Positions 43,605 to 55,637 are shown, numbered from the stretch's first letter. The stretch is 64,000 nt of DNA from Yarrowia lipolytica (GCF_001761485.1 NC_090772.1:3302277-3366276); one strand, 5' to 3'. Notes: a model not told the origin generated them from the letters alone. Program-made: numbers and translations.

Positions 43605-44810
43605 ATGTCAATTGGAAAGCTGTACGACGCCCCCTCTTGTCGAGTTACCCCCCTCAAGGCTCTCGTCAAGCATTTCAAGCTCGATGTCGACATTGTCCAG
43701 CGGGACGCCGAGTTCGGCAAGCTCTTCCCTCTGAAGAAGGTGCCTGCTTTCGTGGCCGCCGACGGAACCCCCATCCACGAGTTCATTGCAATCTCCTACT
43801 ACCTCCTGTCTCAGATCCCCAACAACCCTCTTGCCCCCAAGACCAAGGAGGACGAGGCCGAGGTTCTGCAGTGGGTTTCTTTCGGTAACCAGGAGGTCCT
43901 CGGTGCTGCCTGGGACACCTTTGGCCCTCTGACTGGCCGAGCCCCCTACAACAAGAAGTCTGTCGACGCCGCTTCCGAGCAGCTCGACAAGCTCATTGCT
44001 CTCACCTACGAGCCCCACCTCACCAAGAACACCTACCTTGTTGGTGAGAAGGTCACCTACGCTGACGTCGCCAATGTCGCTCTCCTGTCTCGAGGCTTCG
44101 AGTACCTGTTTGACGACGCCTGGAAGAAGAAGTACCCCGCCACTACCCGATGGTGGCTCACCGTCTCCAAGAACGCTGTCTTCACTGGCTTCGACTTCCC
44201 CGTCACCAGCGAGCGAATCCAGTACACTCCCCCCAAGAAGGAGGAGACCAAGAAGGAGACCAAGAAGGAGGCTGCCCCCAAGGCCGCCAACGCCGAGGAC
44301 GCTCCTGCCCCCAAGAAGGCCGCCCACCCTCTTGCCGCTCTCGGCCCCGCCAAGGAGCCCATTGACAACTGGAAGCGAGTCTACTCCAACGAGGATACCC
44401 GAGAGAAGGCTATTCCCTGGTTCTGGGAGCACTACGACCCCGAGGACTACTCCCTGTGGAAGGTGAAGTACAAGTACGACGATGAGCTGACCCTCACCTT
44501 CATGTCCACCAACCTTATTGGTGGCTTCGTCAACCGACTGTCTGCCTCCACCAAGTTCATGTTCGGTACCGCTGTTGTCTACGGAACCAACAATGACAAC
44601 GGTATCATCGGTGCCTTCATGATCCGAGGTCAGGACCACGTTGCTGCCTTCGACGTTGCTCCCGATTGGGAGTCTTACGACTTCACCAAGCTCGACCCCT
44701 CGAAGCCCGAGGATAAGGAGTTTGTTGACAACATGTGGGCTTGGGATAAGCCCGTTGTCACTGCTTCTGGCGAGTCCAAGGAGATTGTTGATGGTGCCGT
44801 TCTTAAATAA
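43605..44810 (+). CDS. TEF4: Translation elongation factor eEF1B gamma subunit
   Basis: 401 residues. Domains: GST-like N-terminal (MSIGKLYDAPSCRVTPLKALVK, KVPAFVAADGTPIHEFIAISYYL) and GST C-terminal (to about 205), a Lys/Ala/Glu-rich linker (KKEETKKETKKEAAPKAANAED), and the conserved eEF1G C-terminal domain (about 245-401; NWKRVYSNEDTREKAIPWFWEHYDPEDYSLWKV, LIGGFVNRLSAS, GTNNDNGIIGAFMIRGQD). It anchors the eEF1A nucleotide-exchange complex in the cytosol. Codon bias is extreme, as for ribosomal genes. It is the last intact housekeeping gene before the subtelomere-like desert. Confidence 0.96.
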   Translation: MSIGKLYDAPSCRVTPLKALVKHFKLDVDIVQRDAEFGKLFPLKKVPAFVAADGTPIHEFIAISYYLLSQIPNNPLAPKTKEDEAEVLQWVSFGNQEVLGAAWDTFGPLTGRAPYNKKSVDAASEQLDKLIALTYEPHLTKNTYLVGEKVTYADVANVALLSRGFEYLFDDAWKKKYPATTRWWLTVSKNAVFTGFDFPVTSERIQYTPPKKEETKKETKKEAAPKAANAEDAPAPKKAAHPLAALGPAKEPIDNWKRVYSNEDTREKAIPWFWEHYDPEDYSLWKVKYKYDDELTLTFMSTNLIGGFVNRLSASTKFMFGTAVVYGTNNDNGIIGAFMIRGQDHVAAFDVAPDWESYDFTKLDPSKPEDKEFVDNMWAWDKPVVTASGESKEIVDGAVLK

Positions 44811-47339
44811 GTCACATCAGTATAATCCAATCAAAAATGCCCTTTTTAGACACACCCACTGGGCGTAGTAACATAATAATCGCACTGTACATACTGTAGC
44901 TATTTACAAGTTGTAGCAAGGGGGGACCTACAAAACCTATCCTGAAACTCCATCTACGACTTTAGTCTGCCTCCGGGGCCCTAAGACTGTTCACCCAGCG
45001 TGTTGCTGTTGCCCAGCTTGCCCAATGACTGACGCTTAGTGACTGAAGAGCCCTCCCCAGCCCTCAGAATGACACCGGTACCGACAGCATCGCTAGAAGC
45101 CGAACCTTCACAGGTAGCAACGTTGAATACCACGTCCTCCTCTTCGGGCTTGACTGAGACCTCGCCGAGACTGATAGTAAATCCAATTGTGTAATGCGAG
45201 TGTTTGTGTGTATTAAGGATGAAGATTAGGTGTTATTAGAGGTTTCCAGCTTATATGAAGGATCTGTTTGTTGTGATTGAGTTAAGTAATAGGAGCTGAT
45301 GATAATGCAAGGACGTCGTTATAGGTACCGCCATAGACTAAAGGGGATTATCGGGAGCCAGATTGTTTTTTATAAACAGCCATTCGTAAAGTATCGTTAA
45401 ATACTATGTCCAAAGAATGCTGACAGCTACTGTACCAGCACACAGAGTTTTGCCTAACCTGGTGGAACATCACAACAGGGACGGTGTGGGTCGTGTCGTG
45501 CGAGCTCGAGCAGACGTCCAATCAGCGCGTATTGTAACAACTACAAGTAGACAACTAGACTACAGTATACTGTAATTGACAAAAACGGGATAAGGGGCAA
45601 AACAAGAACTGGAAAGGGGATACAAGTAGTTTTTTTCTCTCCACATGACATATGCCATCACTACAAACGGGTACGTAGCTTGCTTACCATCCTCCAAACC
45701 GAAGAAGACAATGAGCGAAGCATGTCTGACCTCAGTGGCGACAAGTAACAACGGTAAGACCTCATCAATGTTACATTAGAATATATATACTTATCTGGTA
45801 TGTTACTGCAAGCCCAAACACTCTATATTGTCACAACGCAGGGTACAGTACATACCCTAGATGACATTATCAGAAGTGTATGGAAGAATTGGAAACATAA
45901 TGTGTATGGAAGGATTGAGATACAATAAGAACCGCTATTAGAGCTTTGTTATAGTATATTATTTATCTAGAACATCGCTAGAGAAGGTTTCAGAGATTAT
46001 TACAACCGTTGTTGTACCGTACAATAGTGCTGTGAGGAGATAGACGTGACAGACTATGGGTTCTTACGGTGTTGCACACACATATCCGGTATGCATCATG
46101 CCAGTAATGCGAAGATCTTTCATGCAGCATTGCCAATAAACAAGATGCGGCTGTGCTCCACCCAGGAAAGACTCTCAAGTCAAGACTTCTTAAACTGGAG
46201 CCTCAGGTACCAGAGCCCGTTAATGTGGAGATCACCTATTGCGGGGTGCCGATGAGACAACGGAGTTGGAAAAAGTTTAAAAATATGGAGGTGACAGTTC
46301 CCACTACAACAAACAAGTAACTAAACGCAGCTCCAGCTAGGGAAACTTACATCTGTTACCGACAATTGGTCTGTGCCCATGGTTAACATACCACCTTCAC
46401 ATAGTGTCACTTCTATGGCTACGTGAAGCTTTCGTCGATGATTCCCCAAAATAGAAACTAGAAGCTCGCGCTTATGCAAGGTACCCTGAAACAGTGCAGT
46501 ACGAATACGACCGCTGTAACAAAGACATCGTTTCCCGAATATGCTAAACTGTACGGATGGATCCAGTTGCATAGAAGAATAGCTAACTGAGGGATAAACA
46601 TAACCACTCTGAATATCTCTGTTTGAATTTCCTGAATCGACAATGATTGCATGCCGCAAGTTCGAAATGCGAAGTATTGGTCTTCTGTCAGAGCCCTGAG
46701 CATGTAGGAACTAGACACTCGCTATTTATAGGATCCACCGTTTTATATTTATTCCTATATATTATGATATTATGATACGGATAATGGAGAAAGTCACTCT
46801 GCGTTATATTACGTACTTGTAGCTGGTATCGCATGACTGTAGGGTCGTCTACTGTCTTCCTTGAACCATACTTTAGAGTTTCGGTTAATATAGTAGCATG
46901 CAGGGGCGTTCACGATGTGCTATCGAACATTGATACGTATTGTACATCCATGAATAAGCTGGACAATAGATTTCCATTATGGGAATTTTATCTTTGAAGA
47001 AAACTAGCTAGCTCTGATACATAGAAAGTGGGAGAAGGAGGTCAGAAGAGACCAGCCTGAATCTTCAGATTACAGTAGTTGCAGTGAAACCTTACCTTTA
47101 CACATCTCACTATCTCAGCTACAGTAGATCAACTATATGGCTCTATTTTTTTGATAATTATGAAAATTCTCACCCAACAATGCTCATTCAGTCGCTTCTC
47201 CCACATTGACTCACCTCACTGTGGCTTTTGTCTAGAGACCCTTGTCCAATGCAATCACTTCCCTCTGTGTTCATCGAACCAACGATGTCAGCAAGGATGA
47301 ATAGCAATGGGATACATAGAAAGTTGATGTCCCTTTCTC
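44811..47339. other. Start of gene desert
   Basis: About 2.5 kb, more AT-rich, with no complete gene. The only coding-like piece is the minus-strand orphan exon at 44981-45170. A 112-codon minus-strand frame at 46321-46659 ends at a possible GTAAGT donor but is otherwise unconvincing. Confidence 0.5.
44981..45170 (-). pseudogene. Orphan C-terminal exon of an unidentified gene
   Basis: On the minus strand the frame reads ...VSVKPEEEDVVFNVATCEG, then ...SSVTKRQSLGKLGNSNTLGEQS and a TAG stop at 44981-44983. Codon use (GAG, GTC, AAG, GGC, TCT) is like real genes, unlike the surrounding desert. The frame stays open to 45232 but has no ATG; a plausible acceptor ACTATCAG lies at 45171-45178, so it may be a last exon whose upstream part is lost or spliced from a distance. 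I do not recognise the family. Confidence 0.45.
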
Positions 47340-48850
47340 ATTTAATGAGACTAAAGCATCATCAATTAAGCCTGGTGGTTACTTGGACTTCACTTCATAT
47401 GGTCAATGGATTATATCCCACACAGTGACTGTTATCTATGACTTCTACATCCTCGCAAACTCCAACGAGCAGCTATTCAATGTGGCATCTACTGAAATGG
47501 CTTCCTTCCGAGCCACAGAAACCAGCTATTTAAATTTTCTTTCCGCTGATCTGATTGCCATTAACGACAAGTTTGCAGTCGAGTTTCTTCAGGATGCTGC
47601 AGGGACTCACCGTATGTACAGTACATACCTTACACTGTCAATGTCAAGTCTTTCTGCATCTGAACCTCCTGCAGAAGCTCCCTATGTTTATATCTATTTT
47701 ACACGTGAAGAGGATTATGTTATCACCCAGATCTACAGTATTCATACTATCAGGGAGATGAAGCAGTCAACCCAAAGAGTGAATTCGTAGTCCGTCAGGG
47801 CTTCCAATACGAACCTATTGAAGACCGTACTTTCGGGGTGGTCGATATTTTATGTCGTGTGGTACCATCACCAAGAGATGAATTTCAGAAAACCTCTCAA
47901 CGCTTACTATCCTTCTCGTAACGGTAGTTACACAGCCCTTGATAATTTCCAAACTGCTCTTTGATGGTGGAAGATGCCCTCCAGTGCCTCTGCTAGTTGG
48001 GGAGTTTATCAGTCAGTTCGTGAGAAACTGTCGGGTTCCGACAATGAGACTAGCTTACAAAACGGGGGAAACTATGTCCAGCACTACACTACATACTGCT
48101 CTCCTGTTTGGTGTATTTATCAGGGCTATGGAATAAATGGACTCCCCAACGGTAACAATGTGGCTCTGGTTGATTACGAGGGCAAGCACACTGAAATAAT
48201 GAGCAGCGAGTCTTCATTTAAACATCGTCCGATATGGCAACTTCTACATCTGTAGATATTTCAACAACTGACTCCACCTCTTCCACTGGGTCTTCAATCG
48301 AGAAAATTAACCGAGAGAGCTTCTGCGACTGACAGTGCTTCTGCGACTGAAAGTGCTTCTGCGACTAAGTCTGCCACTGCCACCAACACTGGGAGCGCTT
48401 CTACCACCGAAAGTCGGTCTACCATGGAGAGCGTCTACCACGGAGAGCGTCTACCACGGAGAGCGTGACTGCCACTGACAGTGATACCAATGTGGCTTCC
48501 CCCACTGAAGTATCGAGACTTACTTCAGAGGCTAATAACACTAACACCGCCTCTTCTACAGACCTTTTGGTGTCTGCTACGCTGTTATTTCAGAAACGCT
48601 GACCCCTTCACGGCTGTCGGTACTGGTGATATTTCCTCTTCAACAACTCTCATGATTGTTACTTTCTCGACTAATGGTTCTGGTGGCGGAGAAGGATCAG
48701 AAGATGGATCAGAAGGTGGTTCTGGTGGCGGATCCAACAACGGCCCTGGCGATTATGGCTCAAACGGCTCTAACGGCTCCAATGGCGGCTCTGGCAACTA
48801 TTTATACATGCGCAAGAATAGAAGGACGGCTTGCTTGATACGAGAGCCAT
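47340..48850 (+). pseudogene. Broken Ser/Thr-rich surface-protein (adhesin-like) gene
   Basis: Several frames each carry a coding-like piece: SSIKPGGYLDFTSYGQWI through FAVEFLQDAAGTHR (47365-47615), a shifted piece VNPKSEFVVRQGFQYEPIEDRTFG (about 47770-47840), then Ser/Thr-rich repeats SASATDSASATES and SASTTES around 48320-48420, and a Gly/Ser-rich end GSGGGEGSEDGSEGG near 48680. At least three frameshifts and stops separate them. A globular N-terminal part, a Ser/Thr repeat stalk and a Gly/Ser-rich end is the layout of yeast wall adhesins, which are often subtelomeric. The specific domain is not recognised. Confidence 0.5.
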
Positions 48851-48892
48851 GAATAAGCATATACAGTAGCTACTGGAATATAACCACTTCTA

Positions 48893-51420
48893 GCATTGCT
48901 ACCATGCGGTTTGAGTGGCATCAGGTTAACACCGGGACAGGCTTTGGGCATTGACTCTCCCTTGTCAGTCCAAAACACCGAATCATGCTATTCCATCGAG
49001 TCACAGCCCAGCCCTTGACATCGCCCACACAAATGATTGATCAATGAGACCGAGGCGTATCGCAGTTGCCCATATTCAAGTGGCCACTGATACCACGTCT
49101 CACGAGGTGAGGTATCATACGCTTATCTATTTGGGGTTTCCATGGCACCAGTTTTCGGCGGATGCTTGGTCACGAGTCCTAACACCCCAGAAAGACATAG
49201 ATCATTCGATTAAGGCAGACACTAGGGGCATTGTGGTATCAAATTGTTCCCCAAGAGCTCATTTGTCGTTGTTAAAACCACACACGTGAAAAATAGCAAC
49301 ATCACTCCCAGGTTTGTGCAGTAGAATATAGCTTTTCCATCGATTACTGAAGTACATACAGTACACTGTAGACATTATTCAAGATGAATTCTACTCTTTA
49401 TTCTCGATCGTGCCCTCGAAGATATGGGATATCATGGTATCAAAATTTTGGCACAGGCTGAAATTGCCGACAAGTTCTTCTTCGGAGAACACACGGATAG
49501 CCTGTCTGACCATCTCCAGTTGAACTGGGAGTACAAGGAGGGAAAGCTGGAGCCGGGAGACAGAGGAGGCGAGAAGGTTGGATTACAACGGCACGCAGAA
49601 GGAAGACAACTGGTTATGGTTCCAGATCGCCCTGACAACGGCGGCGAAGAAGATCAGAGCACACAGAACCACGGCTGACCACCAGATAGGCGTCTTGGCA
49701 GAAGATGTTGCAAAGGTGATACAAGGGGCACGAATGAGAACGCCCGAGTAAAGAGGATCTCACCGCGGTGTAAGAGATGGGGGTCCGACTATCTCAGGGG
49801 CTATCTTGCCGAGACTATGTGGGCGAAGAAAGATGCCAGAAAAGAACGGACGGACGAAAACATCGAGACAGCCAGGTTCATGACGCACGAGTTCCACTGG
49901 CAGGCCCGCCAGGCCAAGGCGCAAATGTGGAAAAACTACCTCAAATCGTTTCGAAGAGGAGGCATTTGGCGCGCAGCCAAATACTGCCCGCCCACCAACC
50001 AAGCCCCCTCCCGCCACTACGCAAGCCGGATGGATGGAGAATGCAGATGCACTGGAAGGAGGACTAATCCCGCCTCTCCGCCGTCTAAGTCGACACCACT
50101 GGACTACACGCTAGAGGTAGACGAGAAGTGAGGGAAGCTCATCGAAGAGGATCTCTTCAGATCGACCGCCAGAACCCCAAAAGGGCTCTGGGGTCTGACA
50201 TGCACAAGGCCAGGGTCATAAAGGAAGCACACAAGAACCAAGCCATGTACCCATACCTTCTCCGCCTGTATGTTGCGTGCACCGAGGCGGACCAGCCACT
50301 GGCGTGGAGGACCAGGAACACGGTGGTCTTGCGGAAGGGAGAAAAGCGGGACTGGGCACTGCCCAAATCCTACAGGCCAAATAGCCTGCTAAATGTGATG
50401 GGGAAGGTCCTCGAGGCCATCATCCAACAAAGGCTGACACACATCACAGGGGACACGCCGAAAGAGCCATTCGGAAGACGAAGCAGATACTCCGCACCAG
50501 ATGCGGTGCTGACGCTGATCCAGGACGCCCAGCTGGCGAACAAGCGTATAGACACCCGGACCACAGCCCTGATGGTAGACGTCAAAGCACGATTCGACAA
50601 AGTGCACCGAGACACCCTGCTATCAACACTGGGGACACTCAAAGTCCCAAAAACGGTTATCCGGTGGGTATGTTCGTTCCTCACGGGACGCTCAATCTCA
50701 CTAGTGGTCGACAGCAGACACTGACCCCACGGGCAGTACAGGTAGACATTCCCCAGAAATCTCCAATCTCGCAGCTCCTGTTCCTGTTAAACACTACGCA
50801 GCTCTACCGAGTAGTCAAGAGCTATGACGCATAAGTGATAGGCTAAACTGACGACATCACTGTAGGCATCCATAGTTGTGTGGACCACACAACATGTACT
50901 ACGGCGACAAGCTAGGATTCATTCACCGTGGCAGAAAAGGACGAGATTCCAAGGAGGAAACTCCAACAACTAACGGGAGACATCCGCCTCCCACAGGAAC
51001 AGGTGAAGTTGCGCGGCATCACTCTGGACACCAACATGAAATTTACAGCCCACATTGGCACTAAGCACTCGAGCTAGGAGAAGCAGCGCTGGGGGTCACT
51101 CAGCGACGGGAACGACGCCAATGCGGGGTCACGAGCGAGGCCGCCCGGCGCCTCTACCTGACATGCGTCGTGCCAGTCATCGAGTACGGATAGGAGGTCT
51201 GGTACTACCAACTAACCGATGCGGCATTGAACAGAACAAGGAAACTACAGAAGCACGCGGCAAGGATCATCCTTGTTGAATAAAATGAATTCATATAACA
51301 AGTACATTAAAGACTTACATATCACTTGCTAAGAGGCGTTCTGATAACCAGACTATTCTCTCTATCAGAGAAACTCGTCAGGAGAGTCTCCGCCCCCTAG
51401 TGGAGGATTCGACTGAGCAC
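48893..51420 (+). repeat. Tandem unit, copy 1 (2528 bp)
   Basis: Begins GCATTGCTACCATGCGGTTTGAG and ends TTCGACTGAGCAC; directly abuts copy 2. The two copies differ at only a few bases; I noted 50204 (A versus T), 50446 (A versus G), 51038 (G versus A) and 51041 (A versus T). Confidence 0.97.
49424..51283 (+). pseudogene. LINE (non-LTR retrotransposon) reverse transcriptase remnant, copy 1
   Basis: Fragments in shifting frames match the ORF2 order of fungal LINEs: RLDYNGTQKEDNWLWFQIAL, the pre-RT spacer RRGGIWRAAKYCPP, RT block 1 PKSYRPNSLLNVMGKVLE, motif A DVKARFDKVHRD (50581-50610), motif B-like PQKSPISQLLFLL (about 50750), motif C TDDI with its first residue preceded by a stop (50844-50846), LRGITLDTNMKFTAHI, and post-RT LYLTCVVPVIEYG. 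At least three stops and several frameshifts make it non-functional. Yarrowia has a described LINE, Ylli; this may be a decayed relative. No poly(A) tail or target-site duplication was seen. Confidence 0.82.
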
Positions 51421-53948
51421 GCATTGCTACCATGCGGTTTGAGTGGCATCAGGTTAACACCGGGACAGGCTTTGGGCATTGACTCTCCCTTGTCAGTCCA
51501 AAACACCGAATCATGCTATTCCATCGAGTCACAGCCCAGCCCTTGACATCGCCCACACAAATGATTGATCAATGAGACCGAGGCGTATCGCAGTTGCCCA
51601 TATTCAAGTGGCCACTGATACCACGTCTCACGAGGTGAGGTATCATACGCTTATCTATTTGGGGTTTCCATGGCACCAGTTTTCGGCGGATGCTTGGTCA
51701 CGAGTCCTAACACCCCAGAAAGACATAGATCATTCGATTAAGGCAGACACTAGGGGCATTGTGGTATCAAATTGTTCCCCAAGAGCTCATTTGTCGTTGT
51801 TAAAACCACACACGTGAAAAATAGCAACATCACTCCCAGGTTTGTGCAGTAGAATATAGCTTTTCCATCGATTACTGAAGTACATACAGTACACTGTAGA
51901 CATTATTCAAGATGAATTCTACTCTTTATTCTCGATCGTGCCCTCGAAGATATGGGATATCATGGTATCAAAATTTTGGCACAGGCTGAAATTGCCGACA
52001 AGTTCTTCTTCGGAGAACACACGGATAGCCTGTCTGACCATCTCCAGTTGAACTGGGAGTACAAGGAGGGAAAGCTGGAGCCGGGAGACAGAGGAGGCGA
52101 GAAGGTTGGATTACAACGGCACGCAGAAGGAAGACAACTGGTTATGGTTCCAGATCGCCCTGACAACGGCGGCGAAGAAGATCAGAGCACACAGAACCAC
52201 GGCTGACCACCAGATAGGCGTCTTGGCAGAAGATGTTGCAAAGGTGATACAAGGGGCACGAATGAGAACGCCCGAGTAAAGAGGATCTCACCGCGGTGTA
52301 AGAGATGGGGGTCCGACTATCTCAGGGGCTATCTTGCCGAGACTATGTGGGCGAAGAAAGATGCCAGAAAAGAACGGACGGACGAAAACATCGAGACAGC
52401 CAGGTTCATGACGCACGAGTTCCACTGGCAGGCCCGCCAGGCCAAGGCGCAAATGTGGAAAAACTACCTCAAATCGTTTCGAAGAGGAGGCATTTGGCGC
52501 GCAGCCAAATACTGCCCGCCCACCAACCAAGCCCCCTCCCGCCACTACGCAAGCCGGATGGATGGAGAATGCAGATGCACTGGAAGGAGGACTAATCCCG
52601 CCTCTCCGCCGTCTAAGTCGACACCACTGGACTACACGCTAGAGGTAGACGAGAAGTGAGGGAAGCTCATCGAAGAGGATCTCTTCAGATCGACCGCCAG
52701 AACCCCAAAAGGGCTCTGGGGTCTGACATGCTCAAGGCCAGGGTCATAAAGGAAGCACACAAGAACCAAGCCATGTACCCATACCTTCTCCGCCTGTATG
52801 TTGCGTGCACCGAGGCGGACCAGCCACTGGCGTGGAGGACCAGGAACACGGTGGTCTTGCGGAAGGGAGAAAAGCGGGACTGGGCACTGCCCAAATCCTA
52901 CAGGCCAAATAGCCTGCTAAATGTGATGGGGAAGGTCCTCGAGGCCATCATCCAACAAAGGCTGACACACATCGCAGGGGACACGCCGAAAGAGCCATTC
53001 GGAAGACGAAGCAGATACTCCGCACCAGATGCGGTGCTGACGCTGATCCAGGACGCCCAGCTGGCGAACAAGCGTATAGACACCCGGACCACAGCCCTGA
53101 TGGTAGACGTCAAAGCACGATTCGACAAAGTGCACCGAGACACCCTGCTATCAACACTGGGGACACTCAAAGTCCCAAAAACGGTTATCCGGTGGGTATG
53201 TTCGTTCCTCACGGGACGCTCAATCTCACTAGTGGTCGACAGCAGACACTGACCCCACGGGCAGTACAGGTAGACATTCCCCAGAAATCTCCAATCTCGC
53301 AGCTCCTGTTCCTGTTAAACACTACGCAGCTCTACCGAGTAGTCAAGAGCTATGACGCATAAGTGATAGGCTAAACTGACGACATCACTGTAGGCATCCA
53401 TAGTTGTGTGGACCACACAACATGTACTACGGCGACAAGCTAGGATTCATTCACCGTGGCAGAAAAGGACGAGATTCCAAGGAGGAAACTCCAACAACTA
53501 ACGGGAGACATCCGCCTCCCACAGGAACAGGTGAAGTTGCGCGGCATCACTCTGGACACCAACATAAATTTTACAGCCCACATTGGCACTAAGCACTCGA
53601 GCTAGGAGAAGCAGCGCTGGGGGTCACTCAGCGACGGGAACGACGCCAATGCGGGGTCACGAGCGAGGCCGCCCGGCGCCTCTACCTGACATGCGTCGTG
53701 CCAGTCATCGAGTACGGATAGGAGGTCTGGTACTACCAACTAACCGATGCGGCATTGAACAGAACAAGGAAACTACAGAAGCACGCGGCAAGGATCATCC
53801 TTGTTGAATAAAATGAATTCATATAACAAGTACATTAAAGACTTACATATCACTTGCTAAGAGGCGTTCTGATAACCAGACTATTCTCTCTATCAGAGAA
53901 ACTCGTCAGGAGAGTCTCCGCCCCCTAGTGGAGGATTCGACTGAGCAC
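51421..53948 (+). repeat. Tandem unit, copy 2 (2528 bp)
   Basis: Second head-to-tail copy, same length as copy 1. After its end the sequence CATCAGGTT (53950-53958) echoes CATCAGGTT near the start of each unit, a possible scar of the recombination that made the duplication. Confidence 0.97.
51952..53811 (+). pseudogene. LINE reverse transcriptase remnant, copy 2
   Basis: The same broken reading frames as copy 1, shifted by 2528 bp, including the same stop codons (53360-53362 and 53372-53374) beside the DD of motif C. The shared damage shows that the element was already dead when the unit duplicated. The changes at 53566 and 53569 turn the NMKF of copy 1 into NINF here, so copy 1 looks nearer to the ancestral LINE sequence at that point. 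Confidence 0.82.
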
Positions 53949-55637
53949 GCCATCAGGTTGACCAAATTATGCTGAGTGAATTTGTCCCTCAGAAAGGAAA
54001 CTACAAGTAGTGGTTTGTCACCCACGTCAAGGTTTTCCACTCAATTGTCAAGGGTTATGAGGTACTCCGCACAACAAATAACAAAACAACTATGTACTGT
54101 ACATACTGTACGTACATCGTCATCCGCTACCACGGATATTACGACACCTTGGTCGTCCATTATAACCAGCATAAAGGCACTTCGTTTCCTCAAGCTCTGC
54201 AAATCTGTTTACAGTACTGCCTGCTGGTGACCTCTCAAAGAGTGACACTACTTGCTCACCGAAAAATGCAGACATCTGCCACAATGGCCACTTGCGTCCA
54301 ACATATCTCCTGTTTCTCATTGACAGCTTGGTCTAACCGTCTCTTCTATCATACGTCAACAGTATGAGACCAACAGACGCATCCTCCACACATGTGTGTA
54401 GCCCGCCACCCTCATACCTCAACGTATTGCATTCAGTTATAAATAGTCCCGCATGCCACTGAAACATCTATTCCACTTTTGAACAGCCTATCTTATCTTC
54501 ATCACTTTGCATCGACATGCCCATTTCGTCAGACTGCATAGCTGTCCCCGCCGTTACCCAGGTGACACAATCAACACGCACTGCGGCTATGAAGAGCAGA
54601 CTCACAACACCAACTGGGCTATTATCTTGCTCCTAAACCTTTCTGGTCATGGTGACTCTGAGACCAAACCATCCACACACCATACGCCTACTACTGTACA
54701 CGCAAGATAACACTACGACTGAAACAGCGTAACCAACACGGTTTTGACGACTGGGCGATAGTGCCAACCAGATTGACTTCCAGACACAAACATAAACATC
54801 ATTCACCTTTGGAAATGTACGAAGCAAAGTCACAATATCAAATGAGTATGACAACGGCATCGCACGACGGTCACAGATGATCTATGACGTGAAAAACACG
54901 TGAGAGAACACTCATACGACTGAGACCCTTATTGTATTCCTGCGGTGCCTCTGGGTGCTGAGGTTTCATTGTGTCAATCTTGTCCGGGACTGCCCGTTAT
55001 GCCTTCTCATCATCCAAACACTCATGGCTGCACTATGCGGACGTGACAGCCTTGAGAGATACCCTTGCGATACCCAATGAAGCAACTCTCTGAAATCTAG
55101 CAGGCACGAGCCCCAGACAGTATTTCGATGGTGATAATCTCTATAGTTATTGATACTTTTTCCTCAATCACACGCGCGTACCAAAACAGTATTGATGCGC
55201 AGTTCGATCCCTCCTCTCGAGTAAACCAGTGTATCTGAAGTTGGCAGCTGTGAACCAGCAGTTATTTGTCTTCTTCATGAAGTATTTGAGTCTCACTCAC
55301 GTTCTAGATCCTGATACTACAAATAGCTACGTTATGGAAGACTTCACAGAAGAGATGTCTGCTGCACGATCCGGACCTAAACAAGTGCCAATAGTGAAAC
55401 GAGACAGTTCATGAAACTCATCAGATTGTATGTATTAGGTGTCTTACCGTTACAGAAATAGTCTCTTATCCTTGGTGCTTCATTCAAAAACTCGAACTGA
55501 TTCACATCCTATGTTACTTTGATGCAAGAGAAATTCTTCTGCCAGATATCACGCTATAGGCATCCCAGATTCATTGATTTTTTGCGGCCACATGACCTGT
55601 TTGGCCAGTTAAATGGAATCTTACACTTTTTATGTCA
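53949..55637. other. Gene-free stretch between LINE units and 5S gene
   Basis: About 1.7 kb with only short, unconvincing frames. Some Thr-rich fragments (about 54530-54760) could be further decayed wall-protein sequence but cannot be supported. A palindromic cluster ATGTACTGTACATACTGTACGTACAT lies at 54091-54116. Confidence 0.4.

Noticed and set aside
55195-55230. tRNA B-box-like GTTCGATCC
   Set aside because: No A box or cloverleaf could be formed upstream.
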